From a bacterium (GTDB taxonomy: Bacteria; Auribacterota; UBA3054), in the NCBI GenBank assembly GCA_017444325.1, contig JAFSWV010000099.1, positions 1 through 12,334 of the forward strand: a stretch of 12,334 nt of DNA, written 5' to 3'. A program made the translations under genes and the position numbers. Numbering within the stretch: position 1 is the first letter of the stretch; each line of letters begins with the position of its first letter. The notes beneath the pieces are model-generated. The model did no database searches. It was not told the DNA's origin and saw nothing but the letters and a program-made list of their open reading frames with translations. Shown here one piece after another: positions 1-6,236 of the stretch.

Positions 1-477
1 ACCCTGGGCTCTCCGCAGCGCGAGGACAACATCAAAAAGCTGCACATACCGCGCATCTCTTACGTTCCTGACAAGGTCAACGAGCCGCATCTTCTGATGG
101 AAGTCACGAACCAGATCATCAGCGAATTCACGAAAGAGCAGACTTACGAAGTGGTGCCCACAGCGGAAGAGGCTGACGGCGAACTGAGAGTCCAGCTTGT
201 TGACTTGAAGTTCAGGCCGACGCAGTTCGTGGACAAGACTCAAGACGCCAACGCCGCCGGCGTGGCCACGGCTTTCCGCGCGATCGTTTTCGCCAACATC
301 ACCATGTACGAATACCAGGACGGCGAACCTGTCGCTATCTGGAGCAGGAACAATGTGAGGGGAAAATACGATCTTCTGACGACCGACGACATTTCCGTCA
401 CGCGCCACCAGGCGATCCTCTTGGCCTGCGAAGACCTTGCTCAGCACATCTGCGAACAGGCGGTCGAGCGCTGGTAA
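1..477 (+). CDS. lptE: LptE-like LPS-assembly lipoprotein, 5' truncated
   Basis: The reading frame is open from base 1 to TAA at 475-477, giving 158 residues, so the true start with any signal peptide and lipobox lies upstream of the window. The visible N-terminus begins TLGSPQRE, followed by HIPRISYVPDKVNEPHL, then an EVTNQIISEF helix and a stretch ending in EEADGELRVQLVDLKFRP. That pattern (a short beta strand naming target residues, a helix, then 'AD-x-x-L-x-V' strand) resembles the LptE family, the outer-membrane lipoprotein that plugs the LptD barrel during LPS insertion. A later strand carries a YEYQDGEPVAIWSR motif and the protein ends in a helix (ILLACEDLAQHICEQAVERW). Sitting upstream of Kdo and Lpt genes supports the assignment. 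LptE is poorly conserved, so the family call rests on pattern and context. It could be another small periplasmic lipoprotein. Confidence 0.68.
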   Translation, partial: TLGSPQREDNIKKLHIPRISYVPDKVNEPHLLMEVTNQIISEFTKEQTYEVVPTAEEADGELRVQLVDLKFRPTQFVDKTQDANAAGVATAFRAIVFANITMYEYQDGEPVAIWSRNNVRGKYDLLTTDDISVTRHQAILLACEDLAQHICEQAVERW

Positions 478-530
478 AATTTGAAAACAAATAACAAAAC
501 AAAATAAACAAATAAAATAAGGAGACAAAT
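478..530 (+). promoter_or_regulatory. A-rich leader with Shine-Dalgarno ahead of rpmB
   Basis: This 53-base gap is almost entirely A with scattered C and T and only a few G, in sharp contrast with the GC-richer genes around it. It ends in AAGGAGA at 519-525, five bases before the rpmB ATG, an excellent ribosome binding site. No hairpin terminator for the upstream gene is visible, so transcription probably continues through. A TTGAAA at 481-486 could serve as a -35 box, but no convincing -10 lies 16-18 bases downstream. An unstructured A-rich leader is what a highly translated ribosomal protein gene would benefit from; that role is inference. Confidence 0.5.
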
Positions 531-761
531 ATGTCTAAAGAATGCGATATCTGCGGCAAGAAGCCCTCTGTCGGCAAAAAGATCATCCGTCACGGTATTC
601 CGAAAAAGAAAGGCGGCATCGGTCTTCACACCACCGGCATCTCCGTCCGTCGTTTCATGCCGAACCTTCAGAAGGTCCGCGTCAGAACCGAAGACGGCAC
701 CGTCATGACCGCCACCGTTTGCGCCCGCTGCATCCGCTCCGGCAAAATAACGAAGGCCTGA
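531..761 (+). CDS. rpmB: 50S ribosomal protein L28, zinc-binding form
   Basis: The 76-residue product is a typical L28 length. It starts MSKECDICGKKPSVG and contains the family's VRRFMPNLQKVRV stretch in the middle, followed by a TATVCARCIRSGKI end. L28 binds 23S rRNA in the large subunit. Cysteines at positions 5, 8, 64 and 67 form two CxxC pairs, so this is the zinc-ribbon ('C+') version rather than the zinc-free paralog some bacteria induce under zinc limitation. The start is fixed by the AAGGAGA site just upstream. The stop at 759-761 is 11 bases before kdsB, so L28 is probably cotranscribed with the Kdo genes, which would link envelope gene expression to growth. A single zinc-type copy here says nothing about other copies elsewhere. 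Confidence 0.96.
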   Translation: MSKECDICGKKPSVGKKIIRHGIPKKKGGIGLHTTGISVRRFMPNLQKVRVRTEDGTVMTATVCARCIRSGKITKA

Positions 762-772
762 AGAACCGCTTT

Positions 773-1510
773 ATGTCCCTGAACGTTGGGATAATTCCGG
801 CGCGCTACGCGTCGACGCGCTTTCCCGGCAAACCCCTGAAATTATTAAGGGGCTTGCCGGTAATAGCCCACGTCTGCGCCGCGGCCGCCAAAGTCAGGAA
901 TCTATCCCATGTTTACGTTGCCACCGACGACGAGAGGATAGCCGAAGCCGTAAGATCCTGCGGGCATACGCCCATCATGACCAGAAGCGACCATTGCTGC
1001 GGGACGGACAGGATCGTCGAAGCTTTGGGAAAGCTTGAAGTCGCGCCGGACATCGTAGTCAACATTCAGGGCGACGAGCCTTTGATCGACCCCATAGCGG
1101 TGGAGAAAGCGATCGACGCCTTGGAAAATTCCGACGCCGACTGGTCCACGCTCGTCTATCCAGTAAGCAGGGAAGAAGCCCAGAATCCCAACAAAGTCAA
1201 GGTCGTTCTTGACCAAAAGGGGAGAGCGCTTTATTTTTCCAGGGCGCCCATCCCTTATCCCAGGGACGATTTCAAAGCCTCTTACTTCGCCCACATCGGG
1301 CTCTACTGTTATAAGAGGGAGGCTCTCTTAAATTTTGCGAAAATGCCCGCCTCTCCCTTGGAGAGCAGCGAGAAGCTCGAGCAGCTCAGGGCGCTCGAGA
1401 ACGGCATGAAAATAGTCTGTGTAAAGGTGGACGGCGCCGCTCCCGGGATAGACACTCCGGAAGACCTGGCCGCCACGGAAGAGATATTAAAAGCGAGGGA
1501 GAGATCTTGA
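773..1510 (+). CDS. kdsB: 3-deoxy-manno-octulosonate cytidylyltransferase (CMP-Kdo synthetase)
   Basis: KdsB activates Kdo with CTP to give CMP-Kdo, the donor for inner-core LPS, in the cytoplasm. The 245-residue length is the family norm. Diagnostic motifs are in order: the nucleotide-binding GIIPARYASTRFPGKPL at residues 6-22, YVATDDERI near 48-56, GTDRI at 77-81, NIQGDEPLI at 97-105 with the metal-binding Asp101, FSRAPIPYPRD mid-protein, HIGLYCYKREALL, a SPLESSEKLEQLR segment and PGIDTPEDL near the C-terminus, which carries the second metal-binding Asp. The ATG at 773 was chosen because the GIIPAR motif normally begins within the first ten residues; the frame stays open upstream but only as an overlap with rpmB. 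The ribosome binding site is weak, so translation may be coupled to rpmB, whose stop lies 11 bases upstream. The TGA stop overlaps the kdsA start by one base. Confidence 0.96.
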   Translation: MSLNVGIIPARYASTRFPGKPLKLLRGLPVIAHVCAAAAKVRNLSHVYVATDDERIAEAVRSCGHTPIMTRSDHCCGTDRIVEALGKLEVAPDIVVNIQGDEPLIDPIAVEKAIDALENSDADWSTLVYPVSREEAQNPNKVKVVLDQKGRALYFSRAPIPYPRDDFKASYFAHIGLYCYKREALLNFAKMPASPLESSEKLEQLRALENGMKIVCVKVDGAAPGIDTPEDLAATEEILKARERS

Positions 1511-2385
1511 TGGCTGAAAACAAATACGACATCAGCGTCAGCGCCGCGCCGGAAAAGAAGGCGACGCGCAAAGTCAGGATCGCGTCCTTTTTCGCGGGCG
1601 GCGGCGAGAAACTTTTCTTCATGGCCGGCCCCTGCGTCATTGAGGGCCCCGACAAAGTTATGGAAGAAGCCAAGGCGCTTAAGAAAATTTCGGAAGAAAA
1701 AGGCTTCTCCCTTGTGTTCAAAGCGAGTTTTGACAAAGCGAACCGCACTTCGGTCAAAAATTTCCGCGGGCCCGGATTGGAAAAGGGCCTTGAGATACTT
1801 GCCGAAGTAAAGAAAGAGACCGGGCTGCCCATAGTGACCGACGTGCACGAAAGCTGGCAGGTCGAGAAAGTTGCTGAAGTTGCTGATGTAATCCAGATCC
1901 CGGCTTTCCTCTGCAGGCAGACTGACCTTCTTGTCGAGGCCGGCCGCAGCGGACGCGTGATAAACATCAAGAAGGGCCAGTTCGTGGCTCCCGAAACGAT
2001 GGCCCAGGCCGTAGCCAAAGTGGCTTCGACCGGAAACGAGAACATTATGCTGACGGAAAGAGGCGCTACTTTCGGCTACGGAAATCTTGTGGTCGATATG
2101 CGTTCGCTTTCCATCATGCGCAGGATGGGCGTTCCTGTCATTTTCGACGCGACGCACTCCGTTCAATTGCCCAGCGGGCAGGGAAGCTGCTCGGGCGGCG
2201 ACAGGAAGTTCGTGCCCTTGCTGGCCAGAGCCGCCGTGGCGGCCGGCGTGGACGGCGTTTTCATGGAAGTTCATCCCGACCCCGAAGTGGCGCTCTGCGA
2301 CGGCCCGAACAGCTGGCCGCTTTGCGAATTCGGTCAACTTACCGATATGCTTATGAAAGTTGACGAGTGCGTCAACGGAGAATAG
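1510..2385 (+). CDS. kdsA: 3-deoxy-8-phosphooctulonate synthase (Kdo-8-P synthase), metal-dependent type
   Basis: KdsA condenses arabinose-5-phosphate with phosphoenolpyruvate to make Kdo-8-phosphate. The 291-residue protein is slightly longer than usual (about 270-285) because of a charged N-terminal extension of roughly 20 residues. Family motifs are clear: FMAGPCVIEG at 37-46, FKASFDKANRTS, the FRGPGLEKGL loop, TDVHESWQ, IQIPAFLCRQTDLL, INIKKGQF, LTERGATFGYGNLVVDMR, DATHSVQLP and FMEVHPDPE, followed by CDGPNSWPL. Cys42 in AGPC is the position that ligates metal in the Aquifex-type enzyme; metal-independent enzymes such as E. coli's have Asn there. The ATG at 1510 lies inside kdsB's stop codon (TGATG) and follows GGGAGAG at 1497-1503, which fixes the start over the in-frame TTG one codon earlier. 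Coupled translation with kdsB is likely. Confidence 0.96.
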   Translation: MAENKYDISVSAAPEKKATRKVRIASFFAGGGEKLFFMAGPCVIEGPDKVMEEAKALKKISEEKGFSLVFKASFDKANRTSVKNFRGPGLEKGLEILAEVKKETGLPIVTDVHESWQVEKVAEVADVIQIPAFLCRQTDLLVEAGRSGRVINIKKGQFVAPETMAQAVAKVASTGNENIMLTERGATFGYGNLVVDMRSLSIMRRMGVPVIFDATHSVQLPSGQGSCSGGDRKFVPLLARAAVAAGVDGVFMEVHPDPEVALCDGPNSWPLCEFGQLTDMLMKVDECVNGE

Positions 2386-2388
2386 AGA

Positions 2389-3345
2389 ATGGATCATCTT
2401 ACCGTAGCAAGAAACGTACTGAAGCTGGAAGCCCGCGCCATAGACGACGTCTCTATGAGGCTCGACGAATCCTTTTCCAAGGCCGTTGAGCTGATGTACG
2501 CCTGCAAGGGGCGCGTGATAGTCCTCGGCATGGGCAAATGCTTCCATATCGCCAGGAAGATCGCGGCCACCCTTGCTTCCACCGGAACGCCCGCTTTCGC
2601 CATACACCCGGGCGAAGCCTTCCACGGCGACCTCGGCATGGTCATGAAGGGCGACGTCGTGTTGGCGCTCAGCAACAGCGGCGAGACCAGCGAAGTCACG
2701 GCCATCCTCCCTTGCCTCAGGCAGCGGGGCGCCAAGCTTATCGCCATGACCGGTAGAAAGGATTCCACGCTCGCGAAAGCGGCCGACGAATTCATCTCCA
2801 GCTACGTTCCCAAGGAAGCCTGCTCTTTCGGCATGGTGCCGACCTGCTCCTCCACGGTGCAGCTGGCGCTGGGCGACGCGCTCGCCATGGCTTTGGTCGA
2901 GAAGAGAAACTTTACGGAAAAAGATTTCGCTCTGCTGCATCCGGGCGGCGCCCTTGGCCGCAAGATGATGAAAGTCGAGCAGCTGATGAGGACGGGCGAG
3001 CATTTGTGCAAAGTCAGCCCCGACACCATTGTCAGAGACGTGGTCGTTCTGATGACGAAGACCAAGAACGGCGCGGCCTGCGTTGTGGATTCCGAGGATA
3101 AGCTCTGCGGATTCTTCACGGACGGAGATTTCCGCCGCGCGATGCTAAGCGATCCCGAGGCTATCATGCAGCCGGTCTCCGCGGTCATGATAAAGGAACC
3201 GCACACCATCACTCCCGGCTACCTCGCTTCGGAAGCCGCGGAAATAATGGGCGGAACGGTCAAGAAATTCTCGCAGCTGCCGGTGGTAGATGAGAATGGA
3301 AAACTTCTCGGCCTTTTGGACGACGACGAACTTATAGGAATGTAA
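2389..3345 (+). CDS. kdsD: D-arabinose-5-phosphate isomerase (KdsD/KpsF family)
   Basis: The enzyme interconverts ribulose-5-phosphate and arabinose-5-phosphate, the first committed step toward Kdo. The 318-residue protein has the standard layout of an N-terminal SIS sugar-isomerase domain (about 35-190) and two C-terminal CBS domains (about 200-318). Visible motifs are VLGMGKCFHIARKIAATLAS at 45-64, with Lys50 at the usual catalytic lysine position, PGEAFHGDLGMV, the phosphosugar-binding SNSGETSE from residue 95, and LLHPGGALGRK with His184 matching the catalytic histidine. CBS signatures include FFTDGDFRRAM and SQLPVVDENGKLLGLLDDDEL. The GMGKSG motif usual in this family reads GMGKCF here. 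The ATG at 2389 is three bases after the kdsA stop, with GGAG at 2377-2380. The CBS pair may sense a nucleotide or CMP-Kdo, but that is not readable from sequence. Confidence 0.95.
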   Translation: MDHLTVARNVLKLEARAIDDVSMRLDESFSKAVELMYACKGRVIVLGMGKCFHIARKIAATLASTGTPAFAIHPGEAFHGDLGMVMKGDVVLALSNSGETSEVTAILPCLRQRGAKLIAMTGRKDSTLAKAADEFISSYVPKEACSFGMVPTCSSTVQLALGDALAMALVEKRNFTEKDFALLHPGGALGRKMMKVEQLMRTGEHLCKVSPDTIVRDVVVLMTKTKNGAACVVDSEDKLCGFFTDGDFRRAMLSDPEAIMQPVSAVMIKEPHTITPGYLASEAAEIMGGTVKKFSQLPVVDENGKLLGLLDDDELIGM

Positions 3346-3347
3346 CA

Positions 3348-3899
3348 ATGCCCCATTGGCAGGACAAGAATCCCACCGAGGAACAGTTCAAGACTCTGCG
3401 CTCCATAAAAGCGATCGCGGTCGACATCGACGGCGTCATGACGGACGGCGGCATCATCTACGGGACCGCCGGGATGGAGCTGAAGCGCTTCGACTGCAAG
3501 GATGGTTTGGGTGTCAGGCTCTGGCTGAAAGCCGGATATGATTTCGCGGTCATTACGGGACGCGAATCCGTCGCCGTGAGCGAACGCGCCCAGGATTTCG
3601 GATTGAAATACGTCTATCAGAAATGCGGCGACAAGGCGGAAGTTTTGAAACGCTTTTCACTTGATTGCGGCGTTCCTCTGAACGAGATCTGCGTCATCGG
3701 CGACGACATCATAGACATTCCCATGCTGAGGGAAGCCGGTCTTCCCGTTGCGGTGGGGGACGCTTCTATGGAAGCGAAGGCGGCGGCTCAGCTGATCACT
3801 CTGAAAGAAGGTGGTAGAGGCGCTGTCAGAGAAGTGATAGAATATATTTTGAAGAGTCAGTCCCTTTGGGAAAAAGTCATAGCCGATTATTATGCTTAA
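3348..3899 (+). CDS. kdsC: 3-deoxy-D-manno-octulosonate 8-phosphate phosphatase
   Basis: KdsC removes phosphate from Kdo-8-phosphate to release Kdo. It is a small cap-less HAD phosphatase that works as a tetramer. The 183-residue protein has the HAD motifs in order: AVDIDGVMTDGGI with Asp26 and Asp28 (nucleophile and acid/base), the motif II threonine in AVITGRES, the motif III lysine in KCGDKAEVL, and VIGDDIIDIPML as the metal-binding motif IV. GLPVAVGDAS and GGRGAVREVIEYIL are also typical of KdsC, and the C-terminal tail is the part that inserts into the neighbouring subunit's active site in this family. The start at 3348 is two bases after the kdsD stop, with AGGAA at 3336-3340. The 3' end overlaps the next gene by eight bases. 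Placement after kdsD and before lptC matches E. coli. Confidence 0.95.
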   Translation: MPHWQDKNPTEEQFKTLRSIKAIAVDIDGVMTDGGIIYGTAGMELKRFDCKDGLGVRLWLKAGYDFAVITGRESVAVSERAQDFGLKYVYQKCGDKAEVLKRFSLDCGVPLNEICVIGDDIIDIPMLREAGLPVAVGDASMEAKAAAQLITLKEGGRGAVREVIEYILKSQSLWEKVIADYYA

Positions 3900-4398
3900 G
3901 CTTTTATTTATAGTTTTGTTCCTGGCCGCTCCTCTCTTCGCGGAAGAGAAAGCCCCCGCCAAATCGGCGGTCGCGGCCACGCAGAACGTGAAATCCGGCA
4001 ACAGCCGCGACGAGATGCTCGACGAGATGGAGATGCTGGACGGCGTGACTTTGATGGAAGTTGACGAGACCGGCGACCGCCGCTGGGTCCTGGAAGGGTC
4101 GAGCGCCAAGCAGTCGGAAGGCGTCAAGATCCGTTTCTTCGACGTTATCGTCACGCTCTTCAGGAAGGACGGTTCGGTCGTCAAGCTTCTGACGGAATAC
4201 GCGGACGTCAACAGGGAAACGGGCGAAATAGAGACTGACAAGACCGTTCAATTGCTGGACGGCGACAGAGTGATTAAAGGACGCGGCCTTTACGTCATCT
4301 ACACCAAGGAGAAGAAAGAGTGCAAACTTTTCCATGACGTGGAGATCAAGGCCAAGATAGAGAAGAACAGTATTGATGTTTTCAAAGCGGGGAAATAG
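3892..4398 (+). CDS. lptC: LptC-like LPS export periplasmic protein
   Basis: The 168-residue protein begins with a hydrophobic signal (MLKLLFIVLFLAAPLFA) followed by EEKAPAKSA, a charged linker to about residue 45, then an all-beta domain: DGVTLMEVDETGDRRWVLEG, IRFFDVIVTLFRKDGSVVKL, EYADVNRETGEI, VQLLDGDRVIKGRGLYVIY and LFHDVEIKAKI. This succession of short strands, with a 'W-x-L-x-G' strand and a later G-x-G-L-Y strand, matches the OstA/LptC beta-jellyroll that passes LPS from the inner membrane complex to LptA. The position between kdsC and lptA-like genes is the E. coli lptC position. An oddity is that the N-terminus looks like a cleavable signal peptide (LFA before EE), whereas classical LptC keeps its helix as an anchor. 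There is no good ribosome binding site; the start overlaps the end of kdsC by eight bases, so translation is probably coupled. Confidence 0.72.
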   Translation: MLKLLFIVLFLAAPLFAEEKAPAKSAVAATQNVKSGNSRDEMLDEMEMLDGVTLMEVDETGDRRWVLEGSSAKQSEGVKIRFFDVIVTLFRKDGSVVKLLTEYADVNRETGEIETDKTVQLLDGDRVIKGRGLYVIYTKEKKECKLFHDVEIKAKIEKNSIDVFKAGK

Positions 4399-4400
4399 CA

Positions 4401-4832
4401 ATGAAACTCAAAGCGTCGATATCCATATTTTTATGCGCTGCTTTGGCCGTCTTCGCTAAAGAGGAGGCCAAGAGCGACGTTACCATCAATTCCGATGAGC
4501 TGAAGTACTCCTTTGAGGAGAACACGGCTTACTTAAGGGGCCACGTCGTCGTGACCGACGGAGAGCGCAAGCTTACGACCGACAACGCCACCGTCTATTT
4601 TGAGGATGACAAGAAGGGCGGCGACCAGGCCGTCGAGGAGCTCGGTCTGAAAGGCGTGGACGGCTTTTCGCGCGTCGTGGCGGTCGGCAACGTGCACGTC
4701 GTTTTCAACGACCAGACCAACACCAAGACGGAAGTCATAGCGGACCGCGGCATCTGGGAGAAAGCCCAGAACAAAGTCGTTATGACAGGCGGCCCGCCGA
4801 TCGTCCGCAACGGCTCCAACTACATTCGCTGA
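4401..4832 (+). CDS. lptA: LptA/OstA-like periplasmic LPS transport protein, ended early by in-frame TGA
   Basis: LptA forms the beta-jellyroll bridge that carries LPS across the periplasm. The product starts with a signal peptide (MKLKASISIFLCAALAVFA, then KEEAKSD). The mature part reads DVTINSDELKYSFEENTAYL, RGHVVVTDGERKLTTDNATV, a charged insert DDKKGGDQAVEEL, VAVGNVHVVF, TKTEVIADRGIWEKAQNKVV and MTGGPPIVRNGSNYIR. The 'I-x-S-D-x-L', 'G-x-V-x-V-x-D', 'T-D-x-A' and 'V-x-A-x-G-x-V' strands are characteristic of OstA domains. It stops at TGA 4830-4832 after 143 residues, in the middle of a repeat, and the same frame stays open for 33 more codons that look like the missing end. LptA is usually about 160-190 residues. 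GGGGA at 4389-4393 is the ribosome binding site, and the start is two bases after the lptC stop. It may be a disrupted gene, a sequence error, or a functional short form. Confidence 0.75.
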   Translation: MKLKASISIFLCAALAVFAKEEAKSDVTINSDELKYSFEENTAYLRGHVVVTDGERKLTTDNATVYFEDDKKGGDQAVEELGLKGVDGFSRVVAVGNVHVVFNDQTNTKTEVIADRGIWEKAQNKVVMTGGPPIVRNGSNYIR

Positions 4833-4934
4833 CGCCGCCTGACGGTCGATCTTCTGAAGGCCAAATGCGATTTCGAATCTCCTGAGATCATTCTTACGCC
4901 TTCCAGCGAAGACAAGGAAAAATTCTTATTCTAA
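4830..4934 (+). other. In-frame continuation of the lptA-like gene beyond the TGA
   Basis: After TGA at 4830-4832 the frame continues through 33 sense codons (RRLTVDLLKAKCDFESPEII, then LTPSSEDKEKFLF) to TAA at 4932-4934. The residues continue the OstA pattern, and a one-base change of TGA to GGA would give IRGRRLTVDL, a natural strand. Codon use is like the upstream part. The joined frame of 177 residues matches normal LptA length. The next gene's ribosome binding site (AAAGGA, 4933-4938) begins at this TAA, not at the early TGA, which is the layout expected if TAA were the ancestral stop. The base after TGA is C, the context in which UGA termination is leakiest in bacteria. Confidence 0.7.
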
Positions 4935-4946
4935 AGGAATACGACC

Positions 4947-5462
4947 ATGCTAAAGAAAATCAGTCTGATATTAGTTCTTCTTCTTACCGGAACGCTTTTC
5001 GCCGAGGAAGGCAGCGGCAGAGTTATGATCACGGCCGACAGCACCACTATGGAGACTAACGGGACTTTCGTCCTTACCGGCAACGTCAAATTAACCTCCG
5101 TGGACGCTTTCGGCACGGCCGCCAACCGCATCACGAACGTTTCCGTCAGGGCCGACAAAGCCATCGTCTATCAGGATCAGTCCACGCACGACATCGGCAA
5201 GATCGAAGCTCTGGGCAGAGTTCTCATCCGCACTTCGCAGGGAACTGTGACCGGCAACAAGCTCACCTACGACGCCGGAAAAGACACTTTCAGGATGACG
5301 GGCGAACCCATCATGCGCGACCTCAAGGGCAACACCGCCTCAGGCTCCGCAATTACCTGGGACAACCGCCACAAGAAGCTCAGCCTGGATGACGGCGCGC
5401 GCATTACACTGAACATTCAGGACGGGAAGCTCAGGCTTCCCAACATCAAGGAGGATAAATGA
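4947..5462 (+). CDS. Second LptA/OstA-like periplasmic protein
   Basis: This 171-residue protein has a signal peptide (MLKKISLILVLLLTGTLFAE) and a mature OstA-type beta domain. Strands include GRVMITADSTTMETNGTFVL, TGNVKLTSVDAFGTAANRIT, NVSVRADKAIVYQD, IEALGRVLIRTSQGTVTGNK, LTYDAGKDTFRMTGEPIMRD and GSAITWDNRHKKLSLDDGAR. The 'A-D-x-x-x-M-x-x-N-G-x-F-x-L-x-G-N-V' and 'A-x-G-x-V-x-I' patterns match LptA repeats, so I read it as a paralog or partner of the preceding lptA-like product. It could form mixed bridge oligomers or take over the role of LptA if the upstream gene is broken. The start at 4947 follows AAAGGA at 4933-4938. The TGA stop overlaps the lptB ATG by four bases (ATGA), tying its translation to the ATPase. 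Confidence 0.72.
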   Translation: MLKKISLILVLLLTGTLFAEEGSGRVMITADSTTMETNGTFVLTGNVKLTSVDAFGTAANRITNVSVRADKAIVYQDQSTHDIGKIEALGRVLIRTSQGTVTGNKLTYDAGKDTFRMTGEPIMRDLKGNTASGSAITWDNRHKKLSLDDGARITLNIQDGKLRLPNIKEDK

Positions 5463-6208
5463 GCGGAGATTTCACGCCGCCGGCAGACGCCGTTCTTTAC
5501 ACTGAAAAGCTGGTCAAAACATACAATCAGCGAAACGTAGTCAAGGGCGTCAGCATTCATGTCAACAAAGGCGAGATCGTCGGTCTTTTGGGCCCCAACG
5601 GCGCCGGCAAGACGACGACCTTCTACATGATAGTGGGCATCATCCGCCCCAACCAGGGCAGGGTGGTCTTCCAGGGCAGGGACATCACCAACGACCCGAT
5701 GTGCGACCGCGCCCAGCACGGCATCGCTTACCTTGCGCAGGAGCCTTCCGTTTTCAGGCGCATGACGAGCTTCGAGAACATCATGGCCATTATGGAAACG
5801 CTCCCCATGAAGAGAGACGAGATGAAGAAGCGCTCCTATGAGCTTTTGGAAGAGCTCGGCATTTCCAAGCTCGCCAAGAGCAAGGCCTATACGCTCTCCG
5901 GCGGCGAACGCCGCCGCCTCGAGATCGCCCGCGCCCTGGTGACGAGCCCCTCGCTTATCCTGCTCGACGAACCTTTCTCGGGCGTCGACCCCATCGCCGT
6001 AGCGGATGTCCAACAGATCATCAGGGAACTGAAGCACAGGGACCTTGCCATTCTCATCACCGACCACAACGTCAGGGAGACGCTCTCCGTGACCGACAGG
6101 GCTTATCTGATCAACCAGGGCGAGATCCTGATCGAGGGTTCCGCGGACAAGCTCATCAACGATCCGGAAGCCCGCAGGATCTACCTCGGCGAAGATTTCA
6201 AGATCTGA
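5459..6208 (+). CDS. lptB: LPS export ABC transporter ATP-binding protein
   Basis: LptB is the cytoplasmic ATPase that powers LPS extraction by the LptFG membrane subunits, which are not in this window. The 249-residue protein carries a full ABC set: Walker A GPNGAGKT at 45-52, a Q-loop AQEPSVFRRMT at 93-103 that is characteristic of LptB, signature LSGGE at 146-150 followed by RRRLEIARAL, Walker B LILLDEP at 166-172 followed by FSGVDPIAV, and the H-loop His203 in ITDHNVRETL. The ending RRIYLGEDF is a hallmark of LptB and separates it from branched-chain amino acid ATPases. A strong AAGGAGG at 5448-5454 lies four bases before the ATG, and the start overlaps the preceding stop. It is the last gene before a strong terminator. 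A slightly extended N-terminus precedes the usual first strand. Confidence 0.95.
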   Translation: MSGDFTPPADAVLYTEKLVKTYNQRNVVKGVSIHVNKGEIVGLLGPNGAGKTTTFYMIVGIIRPNQGRVVFQGRDITNDPMCDRAQHGIAYLAQEPSVFRRMTSFENIMAIMETLPMKRDEMKKRSYELLEELGISKLAKSKAYTLSGGERRRLEIARALVTSPSLILLDEPFSGVDPIAVADVQQIIRELKHRDLAILITDHNVRETLSVTDRAYLINQGEILIEGSADKLINDPEARRIYLGEDFKI

Positions 6209-6213
6209 TTTTT

Positions 6214-6234
6214 AAAAATTTATAAAAAATTTTT
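6214..6234. repeat. AT-rich inverted repeat after lptB
   Basis: AAAAATTT (6214-6221) and AAATTTTT (6227-6234) are perfect inverted copies around a five-base ATAAA loop, all A/T, between the lptB stop and the GC-rich terminator stem. It is too weak to terminate alone. It may simply be AT-rich spacer, or give U-runs for an antisense transcript. Confidence 0.35.
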
Positions 6235-6236
6235 AC

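Noticed and set aside
542..772. Upstream extension of kdsB by 77 codons
   Set aside because: It overlaps rpmB in another frame, is Arg/His-rich, and the GIIPAR motif places the start at 773.
1309..3003. 564-codon open frame on the minus strand
   Set aside because: It lies antisense to kdsB, kdsA and kdsD, whose motifs are unambiguous. Its translation is rich in His, Arg, Gly and Ala without family motifs, as expected from the C/G-ending codons of the real genes.
4830..4832. Genome-wide recoding of UGA as Gly or Trp
   Set aside because: rpmB, kdsB, the second lptA-like gene and lptB all end at TGA at their expected family lengths, so UGA is a normal stop here.
4830..4870. Selenocysteine insertion at the lptA TGA
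   Set aside because: I found no stable stem-loop of the bacterial SECIS type just after the TGA, and a beta-jellyroll bridge protein has no reason for selenocysteine.
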